From Mayfieldus sp038040285 (GTDB lineage Bacteria; Actinomycetota; Thermoleophilia; Solirubrobacterales; 70-9), in assembly GCA_038040285.1 (NCBI GenBank), contig JBBPIN010000006.1:29085-93084 (forward strand): a DNA stretch of 64,000 nucleotides, in the 5' to 3' direction. Shown here one piece after another: positions 27,083-33,976 of this stretch. The notes under the pieces are model-generated. The model was not told where the DNA came from. It searched no databases and saw only the letters and a program-made list of their open reading frames with translations. The number at the start of each line of letters is the position of its first letter. Positions within the stretch are counted from its first letter, which is position 1. Position numbers and translations under genes: made by a program.

Positions 27083-27355
27083 TTGATCCTGGCAACGACG
27101 ACGGTCGAGGACTTCGACCGCTTCTTGAATATCTTCTCAACCAAGGGCGCTGAGAAGCGAAAGCAGCACGGGTCCAAGGGCGCGACCGTCTTTCGCGATC
27201 CCAATGAGGATGACCGGGTCTGGGTGCTCTTTGACTGGGACGAGGAGGGCTTTCAGAACTTCCTCTCCGACCCCGAGGTCCCGCCGATCATTCAAGAAGC
27301 CGGGCACAAAAGTAAGCCCCAGCCGGCGGAGCTCGGCGGCCAGTACGACGCCTAG
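27083..27355 (+). CDS. Small dimeric alpha/beta-barrel-like protein
   Basis: A 90-residue cytoplasmic protein with a TTG start preceded by AGGAGGAGAG. The pattern ILATTTVEDFDRFLNIF, KGATVFRDPNEDDRVWVLFD and WDEEGFQNFLSDPEVPPI fits a ferredoxin-like fold of the antibiotic-biosynthesis monooxygenase (ABM) type, as found in many actinobacterial stress and metabolite clusters. The usual ABM heme or flavin-free active-site residues cannot be confirmed. It sits inside the SnoaL array, so it could act on the same class of small molecules. The function is unknown. Confidence 0.65.
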   Translation: MILATTTVEDFDRFLNIFSTKGAEKRKQHGSKGATVFRDPNEDDRVWVLFDWDEEGFQNFLSDPEVPPIIQEAGHKSKPQPAELGGQYDA

Positions 27356-27407
27356 CCCCAGACCCCGAATCGGACCCCTCGAAGCCGCCGGGCTGCGGGA
27401 GTGGGCG

Positions 27408-27800
27408 ATGTCGGAGGAGAACCTGGACCTCATCAGGGCAGGATTTGCCGCTCACAACCGCGGTGACCTCGATGCCCTGACCCAGGTCTATGACCCAGAC
27501 GTGGTTTTCGAGACGCTCCTCCTGGGGACCCACCACGGCAAGGAGGCCATACGTCTGATCTACGAGGAGAACCAAAAGACGCTGTCGGGGTACACGGTTG
27601 ACCCCATAGAGCTGATCGAGGCCGGAGACCAGGTGGTCGCGGTGGCCCAGGTCACGGGAGTCGGGCCTGCGAGCCAGATCGCCATGGAGGACCGTGACCG
27701 CTTCGCCTTCCTCTTCACGATCAAGAACGGCCGGGTGGTACGAGAACAGGCGTTCCGAAACAGGGAAGAGGCCCTCGAAGCCGCCGGGCTGCGCGACTAG
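27408..27800 (+). CDS. SnoaL-like / NTF2-fold protein, array copy 4
   Basis: A 130-residue NTF2-fold protein: MSEENLDLIRAGFAAHNRGD at the start, DPDVVFETLLLGTHHGKEAI in the first strands, and REEALEAAGLRD at the end. The 30 bases before its ATG still encode a family C-terminus (LEAAGLRE) in the same frame, with the old TAG stop now TGG. This means a previous copy was lost by recombination. A G+C-rich hairpin with a TTTT tail at 27944-27967 may end its transcript. Cytoplasmic; the ligand is unknown. Confidence 0.82.
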   Translation: MSEENLDLIRAGFAAHNRGDLDALTQVYDPDVVFETLLLGTHHGKEAIRLIYEENQKTLSGYTVDPIELIEAGDQVVAVAQVTGVGPASQIAMEDRDRFAFLFTIKNGRVVREQAFRNREEALEAAGLRD

Positions 27801-27943
27801 GGCGCGTCGGTCCGGGTGAGCGGTCAGCCCGGATCAGCGTGAGGAGGCCCCCTGGGGTCCGGTGGGCAGCTTCAGCTAACGGGCTCTCCGTGCACGATCT
27901 GCGAGGACGGCAACCGGCTGAAAGAGCGCAAGCGCTGAAGCCG

Positions 27944-27967
27944 TGGGCTCACCTTCGGTGGGCTTTT
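27944..27967 (+). terminator. Possible intrinsic terminator
   Basis: GGGCTCACC-TTC-GGTGGGC pairs with one G-T wobble and is followed by TTTT. It lies 145 bp after the SnoaL gene that ends at 27800 and 52 bp before the next start at 28019. Confidence 0.45.
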
Positions 27968-28018
27968 GGCTCCAGCCCCACTGACAATAGGACTAGAGAG
28001 CAGCGAACAGGAGGAAAT

Positions 28019-28414
28019 ATGACAGCAGATGAAAACGTAGCGATCATGCGGCGCGCCTACGAGGCCTTCAACTCGGGCGACATGAACACCCTCACCGAAG
28101 TCTTCGACGAGACCGCTGTGTGGCACTTGCCGGGGCGGAGCTCGATGGCCAACGACTACCAGGGCCGCGATGCGACTCTTGCCTACTTCGGACAGATTGC
28201 GCAGAAGACGGGAGGCACCTTCCGGGCCGAGTTGCAGCAATTGCTCGCAGATGATGACGACCGCGTGGTCGGCATCCAGCGCAGCACCGCGGAGCGAGAC
28301 GGCAAGCACCTGGATGTTGGCAACTGCATTGTCTTCCAGCTCAAGGACGGCCGGATTACTGACGGTCGGGAGCACTTTCACGACCTCTACGCTTGGGACG
28401 AGTTCTGGTCGTAG
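28019..28414 (+). CDS. SnoaL-like / NTF2-fold protein, array copy 5
   Basis: A 131-residue NTF2-fold protein preceded by a strong AGGAGG. It starts MTADENVAIMRRAYEAFNSG and has VWHLPGRSSMANDYQGRDAT and GNCIVFQLKDGRITDGREHF. This is the standard SnoaL-like/DUF4440-type pattern, and the ending DLYAWDEFWS differs from the ALEAAGL ending of its neighbours. It is thus a separate subfamily and perhaps a different arrival. It is the last intact copy of the run and is followed by repeat copy 3. Confidence 0.82.
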   Translation: MTADENVAIMRRAYEAFNSGDMNTLTEVFDETAVWHLPGRSSMANDYQGRDATLAYFGQIAQKTGGTFRAELQQLLADDDDRVVGIQRSTAERDGKHLDVGNCIVFQLKDGRITDGREHFHDLYAWDEFWS

Positions 28415-28546
28415 CCGCGCCGACGCGAGCCCGGCAGGTCATACGGTTCGCGGGCTCGATATAGATCGACCTGAGGCGCAGCTGGGTTCCAAACGCGGGC
28501 CTGTCCGCATTTGCGCTCGAAAGGCGAACCGCGGCGTACGCGAGGG

Positions 28547-28766
28547 TGCCTCGTTGCCGCCTTGCCCGAAAAGCAGGCGCCGAAAGCGGCATTCTGTGCG
28601 CCAGTTGTGCGCCAGTCAGCACCTGATCTGAGCGGTCAGTAGCGGTCAATAGCGGTCCCGATTTCGCTTGATCAAGCGATTTTCGGCAAATCCAGGCACG
28701 CGGATCCGCATCTCTCCTCCCTGTAGTACCCCAGAGCGCCCCGCTTCGGCGGGGCGTCTCTTTGGC
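28547..28766 (+). repeat. Long repeat with terminator, copy 3
   Basis: About 220 bp that match 26668-26898, with the same doubled TTGTGCGCCAGT, AGCGGTC units, CTTGATCAAG palindrome and CTGTAGTACCCCAGAG leader. The hairpin is CGCCCCGC-TTC-GGCGGGGCG followed by TCTCTTT. It ends transcription from the SnoaL gene at 28019. Confidence 0.85.
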
Positions 28767-28799
28767 GTACCCGCCCTACCAAAGCGGTCTGCGCTCCCG

Positions 28800-28999
28800 C
28801 TTTCACGCGAGGCTGTCGCACAAAGGCCGGGGGCGAGAGGTACCCCTACGCATGCTGATGCGCCTTCAGCGGCCGGCGAGACATCGACCATATCCAGGAG
28901 TGAGCACCGGATGAAGCAACCGTCGTCCCGTTCTTAAAGAGGCCTGACAAGAGCTCTCACGGCCTCACTTTGGGTTTGTGCGACAGCCTCTCGCGAAAG
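28800..28999. repeat. 200-bp segment bounded by 25-bp inverted repeats
   Basis: The arms at 28800-28824 and 28975-28999 are inverted copies that match at 23 of 25 positions (core AGGCTGTCGCACAAA). The inside, about 150 bp, has no coding frame that can be supported. This is the layout of a MITE-like element or a recombination site pair. No target-site duplication was recognised. Confidence 0.55.
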
Positions 29000-29022
29000 C
29001 AGCTCGACGGATCACGGGGTTA

Positions 29023-29247
29023 TCAGGATCTATGCCCGTTCAGTGCCCGTCGCCGGTAACGGTTGATCGCGATGGCGGCCCAGATTGCTTCGACTACTCC
29101 GAAGGGCCAAGTGCCGGCCAGAAAGCCGTAGGCGCTCGACAGCAGACAGCCGCAGGCGAAAGCGACGATGAACCCCGGGTGGCGATGCTCGAGCGCGTAC
29201 ATGGCCATCATGAAAGTGACGGCTGTCGCCCCGAATGCGGTCAGCAT
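29023..29247 (-). CDS. Small membrane protein
   Basis: A 74-residue protein with two hydrophobic helices, TAFGATAVTFMMAMYALEHR and FIVAFACGCLLSSAYGF, followed by TWPFGVVEAIWAAIAINRYR and a basic tail. The ending around GTWPFGVVEAIW is a pattern common in small Thermoleophilia membrane proteins. The ATG at 29247 gives the compact form; upstream residues are not hydrophobic and are unlikely to be translated. It follows the larger membrane protein gene by 10 bp on the same strand, so the two form a small operon. The function is unknown. Confidence 0.7.
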   Translation of the reverse strand: MLTAFGATAVTFMMAMYALEHRHPGFIVAFACGCLLSSAYGFLAGTWPFGVVEAIWAAIAINRYRRRALNGHRS

Positions 29248-29257
29248 GGCGTAAGGA

Positions 29258-29791
29258 TCAGGCGGGGCGAGCCCTCGACCTGAGGCGGGCCAGGTAGAGA
29301 GCAAGACCGCCGGCAGCGAGGTGAAGGAGGGCGATCACCGAGGCGAGAACCACGAGCCCGCTTTTTGACTCGTCGCTTTGATGGATCGCCTCGCGGATGT
29401 CGAGCGCGGCGAACAGGAGCATCGCGGCGGCGACGAGGAGGAAAAGCAGGGTTTGCTCGGGTCGGAACCAAACGGCGAGAGCCAGAAGCAGCGAAGCGAC
29501 GGCGGCGGCCACGACGAGGCCCGCGGCCTCAGGGTCTAGCCCCAGAAGCTTCTCACTATGAGTTTCGCTGGCGTGCTTGGCGGCCGTTTCTGAACCCCCG
29601 CCCTCCGCGGCATGCTGCCAGGCGCTCTCGCCGCTCGTGCTCGGGGCCTTTTCCTGGGCGTTCCCAGCGGCACTTTCGGCGGAATGCTGCGCCTCGCTAT
29701 GGGTACCGCCCGGAGGGGTTGGCGACGGCTGGGTGGTTTGCCCGCTGCTCTCGGCAGCGTGCTGGGCGGACGTTTCGTGCAGGAGTACCAC
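29258..29791 (-). CDS. Membrane protein with Ala/Ser/His-rich N-terminal region
   Basis: A 177-residue protein. Residues 1-80 are low-complexity and polar (repeated HAAE, HSE and TS units, four or more His). Then come three hydrophobic helices: AGLVVAAAVASLLLALAV, TLLFLLVAAAMLLFAALDI and LVVLASVIALLHLAAGGLAL. A likely layout is a soluble N-terminal tail on one side and a small helical membrane domain. The GTG start lies inside a 90-bp sequence that is repeated at 30655, so the promoter region is duplicated DNA. The function is unknown. Confidence 0.65.
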   Translation of the reverse strand: MVLLHETSAQHAAESSGQTTQPSPTPPGGTHSEAQHSAESAAGNAQEKAPSTSGESAWQHAAEGGGSETAAKHASETHSEKLLGLDPEAAGLVVAAAVASLLLALAVWFRPEQTLLFLLVAAAMLLFAALDIREAIHQSDESKSGLVVLASVIALLHLAAGGLALYLARLRSRARPA

Positions 29792-29872
29792 CCTCTTTCC
29801 GAAGGACTGGCCCTGCCGCCATTGCTCGTGGAAACTTCCGGCCGTTAGAAGCGTCTAGGAAACTCGCCACGG
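29783..29872. repeat. 90-bp direct repeat, copy A
   Basis: GAGTACCACCCT to the CGCCACGG end matches 30655-30745 with scattered changes. Shared words are TTGCTCGTGG, TAGAA and GTCTAGG. Copy A covers the start and promoter region of the membrane protein gene on the minus strand. Confidence 0.75.
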
Positions 29873-29905
29873 CAGTCGGAGGAGAACGTCGAGATCGTGC
29901 GCTAG
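29873..29905 (+). pseudogene. Fossil 5' end of a SnoaL-like gene
   Basis: The bases encode SEENVEIVR followed by TAG, the standard start of the SnoaL array proteins, with the initial ATG changed to CAG. Only the first ten codons remain. Confidence 0.55.
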
Positions 29906-30055
29906 ACACGTTTTGGCGGCGGGGCGCTCCGTTTCGCCCGACAGCCAGATGTTTCGTCCGGGTGGTGAGCACGACCGGCGGGATGCTAGGCGCCGGCCCC
30001 GGCGCAGGAAGTTCCGGGTTTGACCTGGGCTGTGCGCCCTTGTTAGCATCGCGCC

Positions 30056-30556
30056 ATGATCGATCGACGCCGTACCTCGATCCTTGCCCTAGCCCTGCTC
30101 GCGGGCGTGCTGTTTGCCGCAACGGTCGCCAGCGCCGCTCAGGCGGTGCCGCCGACGCGTGAGACGGAGCCGCCGTTCAACATCGACAACAGCTCGCTGT
30201 TCTGCGGTTTCCCGCTGCGAGTCGAGACGCTGCGGAACAACGTGAAGATCACAACGTTCAGCGACGGCCGCCAGCTCGTCACCGGCAGCCACACGAGCCG
30301 TCTCACCAATCTCTCCTCCGGCAAATCGCTGGTGCTCACGGACGCCGGCAATGTGATCACGAACCCGGAGCAGACAGCCGAAAGCTTGACCGGGAGGTTG
30401 GTCCTCTTCCTCTTCCCTGGCGAGCCGTTCGGGCCGGGCGCGTGGTTGTTTGTCGGTCGGGCGGTCGCTACCTTCGCCGAGCCTGGCGGCTTCCTTTACT
30501 CGGATCTTGACCTCAAGGGGACGCGTGTCGACCTCTGCGCCGCGCTTCGCGGGTAG
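30056..30556 (+). CDS. Secreted hypothetical protein
   Basis: A 166-residue protein with a clear signal peptide: basic RRR, the hydrophobic stretch ILALALLAGVLFAATVA and a cleavage site near ASAAQA (about 26-31). The mature domain has two Cys residues, one in LFCGFPLRVE and one near the C-terminus (VDLCAALRG), which could form a disulfide. Segments such as GRQLVTGSHTSRLTNLSSGK and GAWLFVGRAV suggest a small beta-rich extracellular domain. No known family is recognised; similar secreted proteins are common in Solirubrobacterales. It stands alone on the plus strand. Confidence 0.72.
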   Translation: MIDRRRTSILALALLAGVLFAATVASAAQAVPPTRETEPPFNIDNSSLFCGFPLRVETLRNNVKITTFSDGRQLVTGSHTSRLTNLSSGKSLVLTDAGNVITNPEQTAESLTGRLVLFLFPGEPFGPGAWLFVGRAVATFAEPGGFLYSDLDLKGTRVDLCAALRG

Positions 30557-30654
30557 ACCGCAACACGACTCCAGAGTTCCGACCGAACTCGAATCGCTTA
30601 CCCATGCGCAGTATCTCGCTCTGGCTTGCGGGCCGCCAGCGCCACGGCTTCCAC

Positions 30655-30745
30655 GAGTACCACCCTTCTTCCATAGGGCTGGCGCTGCCACCCTTGCTCG
30701 TGGGGATTTCCAGCCGCTAGAAATGTCTAGGGAACCTTGCCACGC
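30655..30745. repeat. 90-bp direct repeat, copy B
   Basis: Matches 29783-29872 along its length. It ends exactly beside the stop codon of the SnoaL remnant at 30746, so the duplication border and the gene fossil coincide. Confidence 0.75.
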
Positions 30746-31050
30746 CTACTCCCGCAGCCCGGCGGCTTCGAGGGCCTCATCGCGGTCAGTCAAGTCCTCC
30801 AGCCGTATCACCAACCCACGCCGCAAGGTGACGACCTGAAACAAAAGGTTGATTGACGGGGACCCCGCTAGACGTGCCATGCCCCGTGTAGTGACCAGCG
30901 GTGAGAAGCCGGTCGCCGAAGTCGATGACTTCCTCGGTTTCGAGCTTGAAATCTTCCATTGCCTCGATCACCGCCTCCCAGACTCGGAGATAGCCCTCAT
31001 GGCCGCGATGCACCCCAAGCAGATCGGGGGGAACGAAGCCACCAACGGGG
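30746..31050 (-). pseudogene. SnoaL-like gene remnant related to the gene at 25289
   Basis: The minus strand reads GGFVPPDLLGVHRGHEGY and VWEAVIEAMEDFKLE, closely like the intact gene at 25289. It then shifts frame after VNQP and resumes as FQVVTLRRGLVIRLEDL to the family ending EALEAAGLRE and a TAG at 30746. A one-base change also breaks the frame near 31040. The whole N-terminal half is missing, replaced by sequence before the FAD monooxygenase gene. It is therefore a dead 3' fragment. Confidence 0.75.
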
Positions 31051-31132
31051 CTTCTGGGCCGCGATCGGCGGCCTGCTTGTTCGTCGGTGTCCTGGCGCTC
31101 AGACGCAGACGCCGCTCGGGGCGGGGGCGGGC

Positions 31133-32365
31133 TTGAGCCCGGACGAGCGTCTGGACGCGGCGATCATCGGCGCGGGCTTCGCCGGGTTGGCGCTCGCCTG
31201 CCACCTTGCCGGGCAAGGGCGCGCGGCGTGTGTCCTCGAACGGCGGCCCAGCGTTCCGAGCGGCGGGTCGGCGATCCTGCTCCAGCCAAATGGACTCACG
31301 GCACTCGAGCGGCTGGGTGTTCTCGAGCCGACCCTGGCCGCCGGCTCACGCATCGACCGGATCAGCCTGCGCGACCTCCGGGACCGAGAGCTCGCCTCGT
31401 ACGACTATGGGGAGCTGCGTCATCGTCACCCGTTCATGGTGGCGATCCGGCGGGTCGACGTGCTCGGCATCCTCGCGGCCCGCATCGCTCATCTCGGGGG
31501 CACCGCGCCGCGCACGGGATGCGCGTTTGCCGTCCTCGTCCGCGAGGGTGACCGCGTCTGCGGTCTTCGCTATCGCGATGCCGGCGGCCATGAGCACGAG
31601 CTGCGAAGCGCCTGCGTGGTCGGAGCCGATGGAGCTGGATCGAGCGTCCGGGCCGCGCTCGGGATCTCAGCGGCGAGGCTCTCCCGCCCCGACCGCTACG
31701 TAGCCGGCTTCGGTCGGCTGCCGCCCCAGGCTACGCCGAACGAGCAGGTCATCTACTGCGGCCCCGGCTTCGGAAACGGGGTCGTGCCGTTGCGTGGGCA
31801 GGCGCTCTTGTGGGACCACGTGACCGAGCAGAACCGCTCCGCCGTCGAGGCGCAGGACATCGACAACTGGCGGGCGATCTACCGACGGCGAGTGCCGGGA
31901 GGCGCCGACATCACAGATGAGATTGTGTCTTGGGACGAGCTGATCGTCTTCAGCGTGCGGGCGCAGCTGGCATGCAGGCGCACGGCCGAAGGCGCCGCGT
32001 TGGCCGGCGACGCGGCCGCCACCGTGCACCCACATACCGCCCAGGGCGCGAACCTGGCGCTGGAGGATGCGGTCACGCTCGGCGACCTGCTCTCGGAACG
32101 GCGTTCGCTCGACCCGGTCGCGCGGGCCGAGCTCGGGCACTACGAGCGCCGCCGGCAGCGCAAGGCCTTGGGGTACGTGCTCTGGTCGCGGGTCGCTGCC
32201 GGAAACATCGACGCCCCCAACGCTGCCTGGCGGGCAATGCGAAGAGCCGGCCACTACTCGAGCCGGATTCCCCGGCTGCGACGTGCGGCAGTCCGCTGGC
32301 CGGCGGGAGTAGTGGGGGATACGGCGCCGGATCTGCGTAAGCAGAGCGCCGGTGTCATGCGGTAG
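31133..32365 (+). CDS. FAD-dependent monooxygenase (PHBH/UbiH type)
   Basis: About 410 residues from a TTG at 31133, the only start close before the FAD fold. Motifs are in order: the dinucleotide site AAIIGAGFAGLALACHLAGQ, the DG motif VVGADGAGSSVRAALG, and the GD motif ALAGDAAATVHPHTAQGANL. This is the class A flavoprotein hydroxylase pattern, which uses NAD(P)H and oxygen to hydroxylate aromatic or polyketide substrates. The N-terminal border is unsure because upstream DNA is the broken SnoaL remnant on the other strand. It could work with the nearby SnoaL proteins, but this is speculation. Confidence 0.8.
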   Translation: MSPDERLDAAIIGAGFAGLALACHLAGQGRAACVLERRPSVPSGGSAILLQPNGLTALERLGVLEPTLAAGSRIDRISLRDLRDRELASYDYGELRHRHPFMVAIRRVDVLGILAARIAHLGGTAPRTGCAFAVLVREGDRVCGLRYRDAGGHEHELRSACVVGADGAGSSVRAALGISAARLSRPDRYVAGFGRLPPQATPNEQVIYCGPGFGNGVVPLRGQALLWDHVTEQNRSAVEAQDIDNWRAIYRRRVPGGADITDEIVSWDELIVFSVRAQLACRRTAEGAALAGDAAATVHPHTAQGANLALEDAVTLGDLLSERRSLDPVARAELGHYERRRQRKALGYVLWSRVAAGNIDAPNAAWRAMRRAGHYSSRIPRLRRAAVRWPAGVVGDTAPDLRKQSAGVMR

Positions 32366-32675
32366 CTGCTCTCCGCGCGGAAGCGACGGTTCACACGTGA
32401 TCCCGCTGTCCTTGCGTATGGAAAGCAGAAGCGCCCTGAGTCGACGCGGCCAGGTGGGGAGGTGGCGCGGTGTCACCACCCTGCCGCTCGATCGGAGGGT
32501 ACGGATGGGGACACCGGCAGGCACAATCCGGGCGATAAGACGGCATCTGGACTCCGAGGCTCGGACCGCCATCTCCAGCTTGCATCGAACGCGCCGGCGG
32601 TTCAGCTCCTCCTAGGCGGAGGCTGGCGGGACGCTTATCAAGCGCCAGCTCCCGCCGCGAGGGTAGGCTCATCAT
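32366..32675. other. Intergenic region, no feature recognised
   Basis: About 310 bp between the monooxygenase and a small membrane protein gene. Short frames exist on both strands, but none has a start signal or family pattern. No hairpin terminator with a T tract was seen. Confidence 0.4.
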
Positions 32676-33110
32676 GTGAGGGCACGTTCGCCGCTCTTCT
32701 GGATTCTGCTCATGCTGGTCATCGGAGGGGTTGGCTTGGCCCTCGATAAGGGCTTCACCGACGACACTCCGCCCTACGAGGAGCCGCCGATCGCCTCAAT
32801 CGGCCTCTTGCTGTTTCTTCTCTGCGGCTGTGCTTTCGTGGTCTTCTGCACGGTGGCGCTGGTTCGTCTCTTGCGCGGTCCCGCGAGCGTCGCCCTGACT
32901 CCAGCGGTGACCGGACGCGCCCTCGGAGTGACGATCGTCTTAGGCCTCGTCGTTTTCGCCGCTACCCAGGTCTTGTACTGGGAGGACGTGGACGTGAGTG
33001 ACGGCGTCAACACCCTCGTCTTCCTGCTCTCGGTTGCCTCCGCGGTCGCACTGCTCGTGCTGACGGTGAGGGCTATCAGGAACCGGCCACCGTCGTCTCG
33101 GCCTACTTGA
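32676..33110 (+). CDS. Membrane protein, four helices
   Basis: A 144-residue protein with a GTG start. There are hydrophobic segments at about 8-24 (FWILLMLVIGGVGLAL), 41-66 (IGLLLFLLCGCAFVVFC), 82-100 (GVTIVLGLVVFAATQVL) and 113-134 (TLVFLLSVASAVALLVL). The loop after helix 1 is acidic (DDTPPYEEPP). No family is recognised. It converges on the SnoaL gene at 33194. The function is unknown. Confidence 0.65.
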   Translation: MRARSPLFWILLMLVIGGVGLALDKGFTDDTPPYEEPPIASIGLLLFLLCGCAFVVFCTVALVRLLRGPASVALTPAVTGRALGVTIVLGLVVFAATQVLYWEDVDVSDGVNTLVFLLSVASAVALLVLTVRAIRNRPPSSRPT

Positions 33111-33193
33111 TCGGTCGCATCGGATAGCTCGCGCCGGGCTCTCCTCTATTCCGAGACCGGTGGTCGACCAGCGGCAACGAATCCGAGGTTCGC

Positions 33194-33592
33194 CTACGCC
33201 CGCACGCCAGCGAACTCCAAGGCCTGTGCCCGGTCGAAGTAGCCATCGACGCGGACCACCTTTCCGCCGCGGAAGGTCCAGACGCCCGCCTGATGCATCT
33301 CGACTTCTGCACCGCTGCCTTTGCCGCGTCCGACCACCCGATACCAGATCACCACCCGCTCGCCGGCGTCGATGAATTCCTCCGCGTAAATCCGGATTTC
33401 CTCGAACATCTCCTGACCCTTCTCGAGGGCGGCCCGCAGGCCTGCATGGCCGTAAAGGACCTGAGCATCGGGGAGCTCCCTGGGCTCGTGCACCTCAACG
33501 TCCGGATGGACATCCTGCAGGACCGCTTCCCAGTCTCCTTGCTGGAACGCCTCGAAGCCCCGCCGGAGGGCGTCGACATGCTGCTGGGACAT
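33194..33592 (-). CDS. SnoaL-like / NTF2-fold protein
   Basis: A 132-residue NTF2-fold protein: MSQQHVDALRRGFEAFQQGD, HPDVEVHEPRELPDAQVLYG, then VWTFRGGKVVRVDGYFDR and the ending ALEFAGVRA. It belongs to the same broad family as the array at 24.9-28.4 kb but lies alone on the minus strand, and its start and end are more diverged. Such proteins fold as a small open barrel and usually act as dimers. The ligand is unknown. Confidence 0.8.
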   Translation of the reverse strand: MSQQHVDALRRGFEAFQQGDWEAVLQDVHPDVEVHEPRELPDAQVLYGHAGLRAALEKGQEMFEEIRIYAEEFIDAGERVVIWYRVVGRGKGSGAEVEMHQAGVWTFRGGKVVRVDGYFDRAQALEFAGVRA

Positions 33593-33751
33593 CAGGCCAG
33601 CCAGTATCCCGCGATCTGGCTACTCCCGTCGCTCCGTCCGGCGACACCCCCGATCCGCCTCAGGGATTTGCAACTTCGCTGGCCGTCCCTGTAAGAACGG
33701 TGGGCAACCCGCAGGGTCGCGGCCAAGAAGGGCAATGCTTGCTTGGCCTAG

Positions 33752-33785
33752 TCGGGGCGCCCAGATTTGAACCTGCCACCTCGTG
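33752..33785 (-). other. tRNA 3'-half-like remnant (Pro-like)
   Basis: On the minus strand the sequence has a T-loop core GGTTCAAATCTGGGCG and a 3' acceptor half CGCCCCGA followed by CTA. It resembles the 3' half of tRNA-Pro. The T stem has mismatches and the 5' half of the tRNA is absent, so it is not a working gene. Such fragments are often left at integration sites. Confidence 0.45.
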
Positions 33786-33976
33786 CCTGTGATCCAGGCG
33801 TGCGGGCGCTCGATGCTGTCGGCTCCTGCTTCGGACGACCACCGGAAGCGAGGTCACCCGTGACGCCGTGCAGATCCTCGCTTCTGCTTCGCGCGACGGA
33901 TGAAAATCAACCCCCCGCCACGCGGAGCACCTCCAATTTGCGAGAGTTCTCCATGGGCGTCGGCTATGACGACGAG

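Noticed and set aside
27885..27967. Possible c-di-GMP or other riboswitch upstream of the SnoaL gene at 28019
   Set aside because: GCAACC, GAAA and CGCAAGCG words recall a GEMM RNA, but the order and closing stem do not fit. Only the terminator-like hairpin at its end can be supported.
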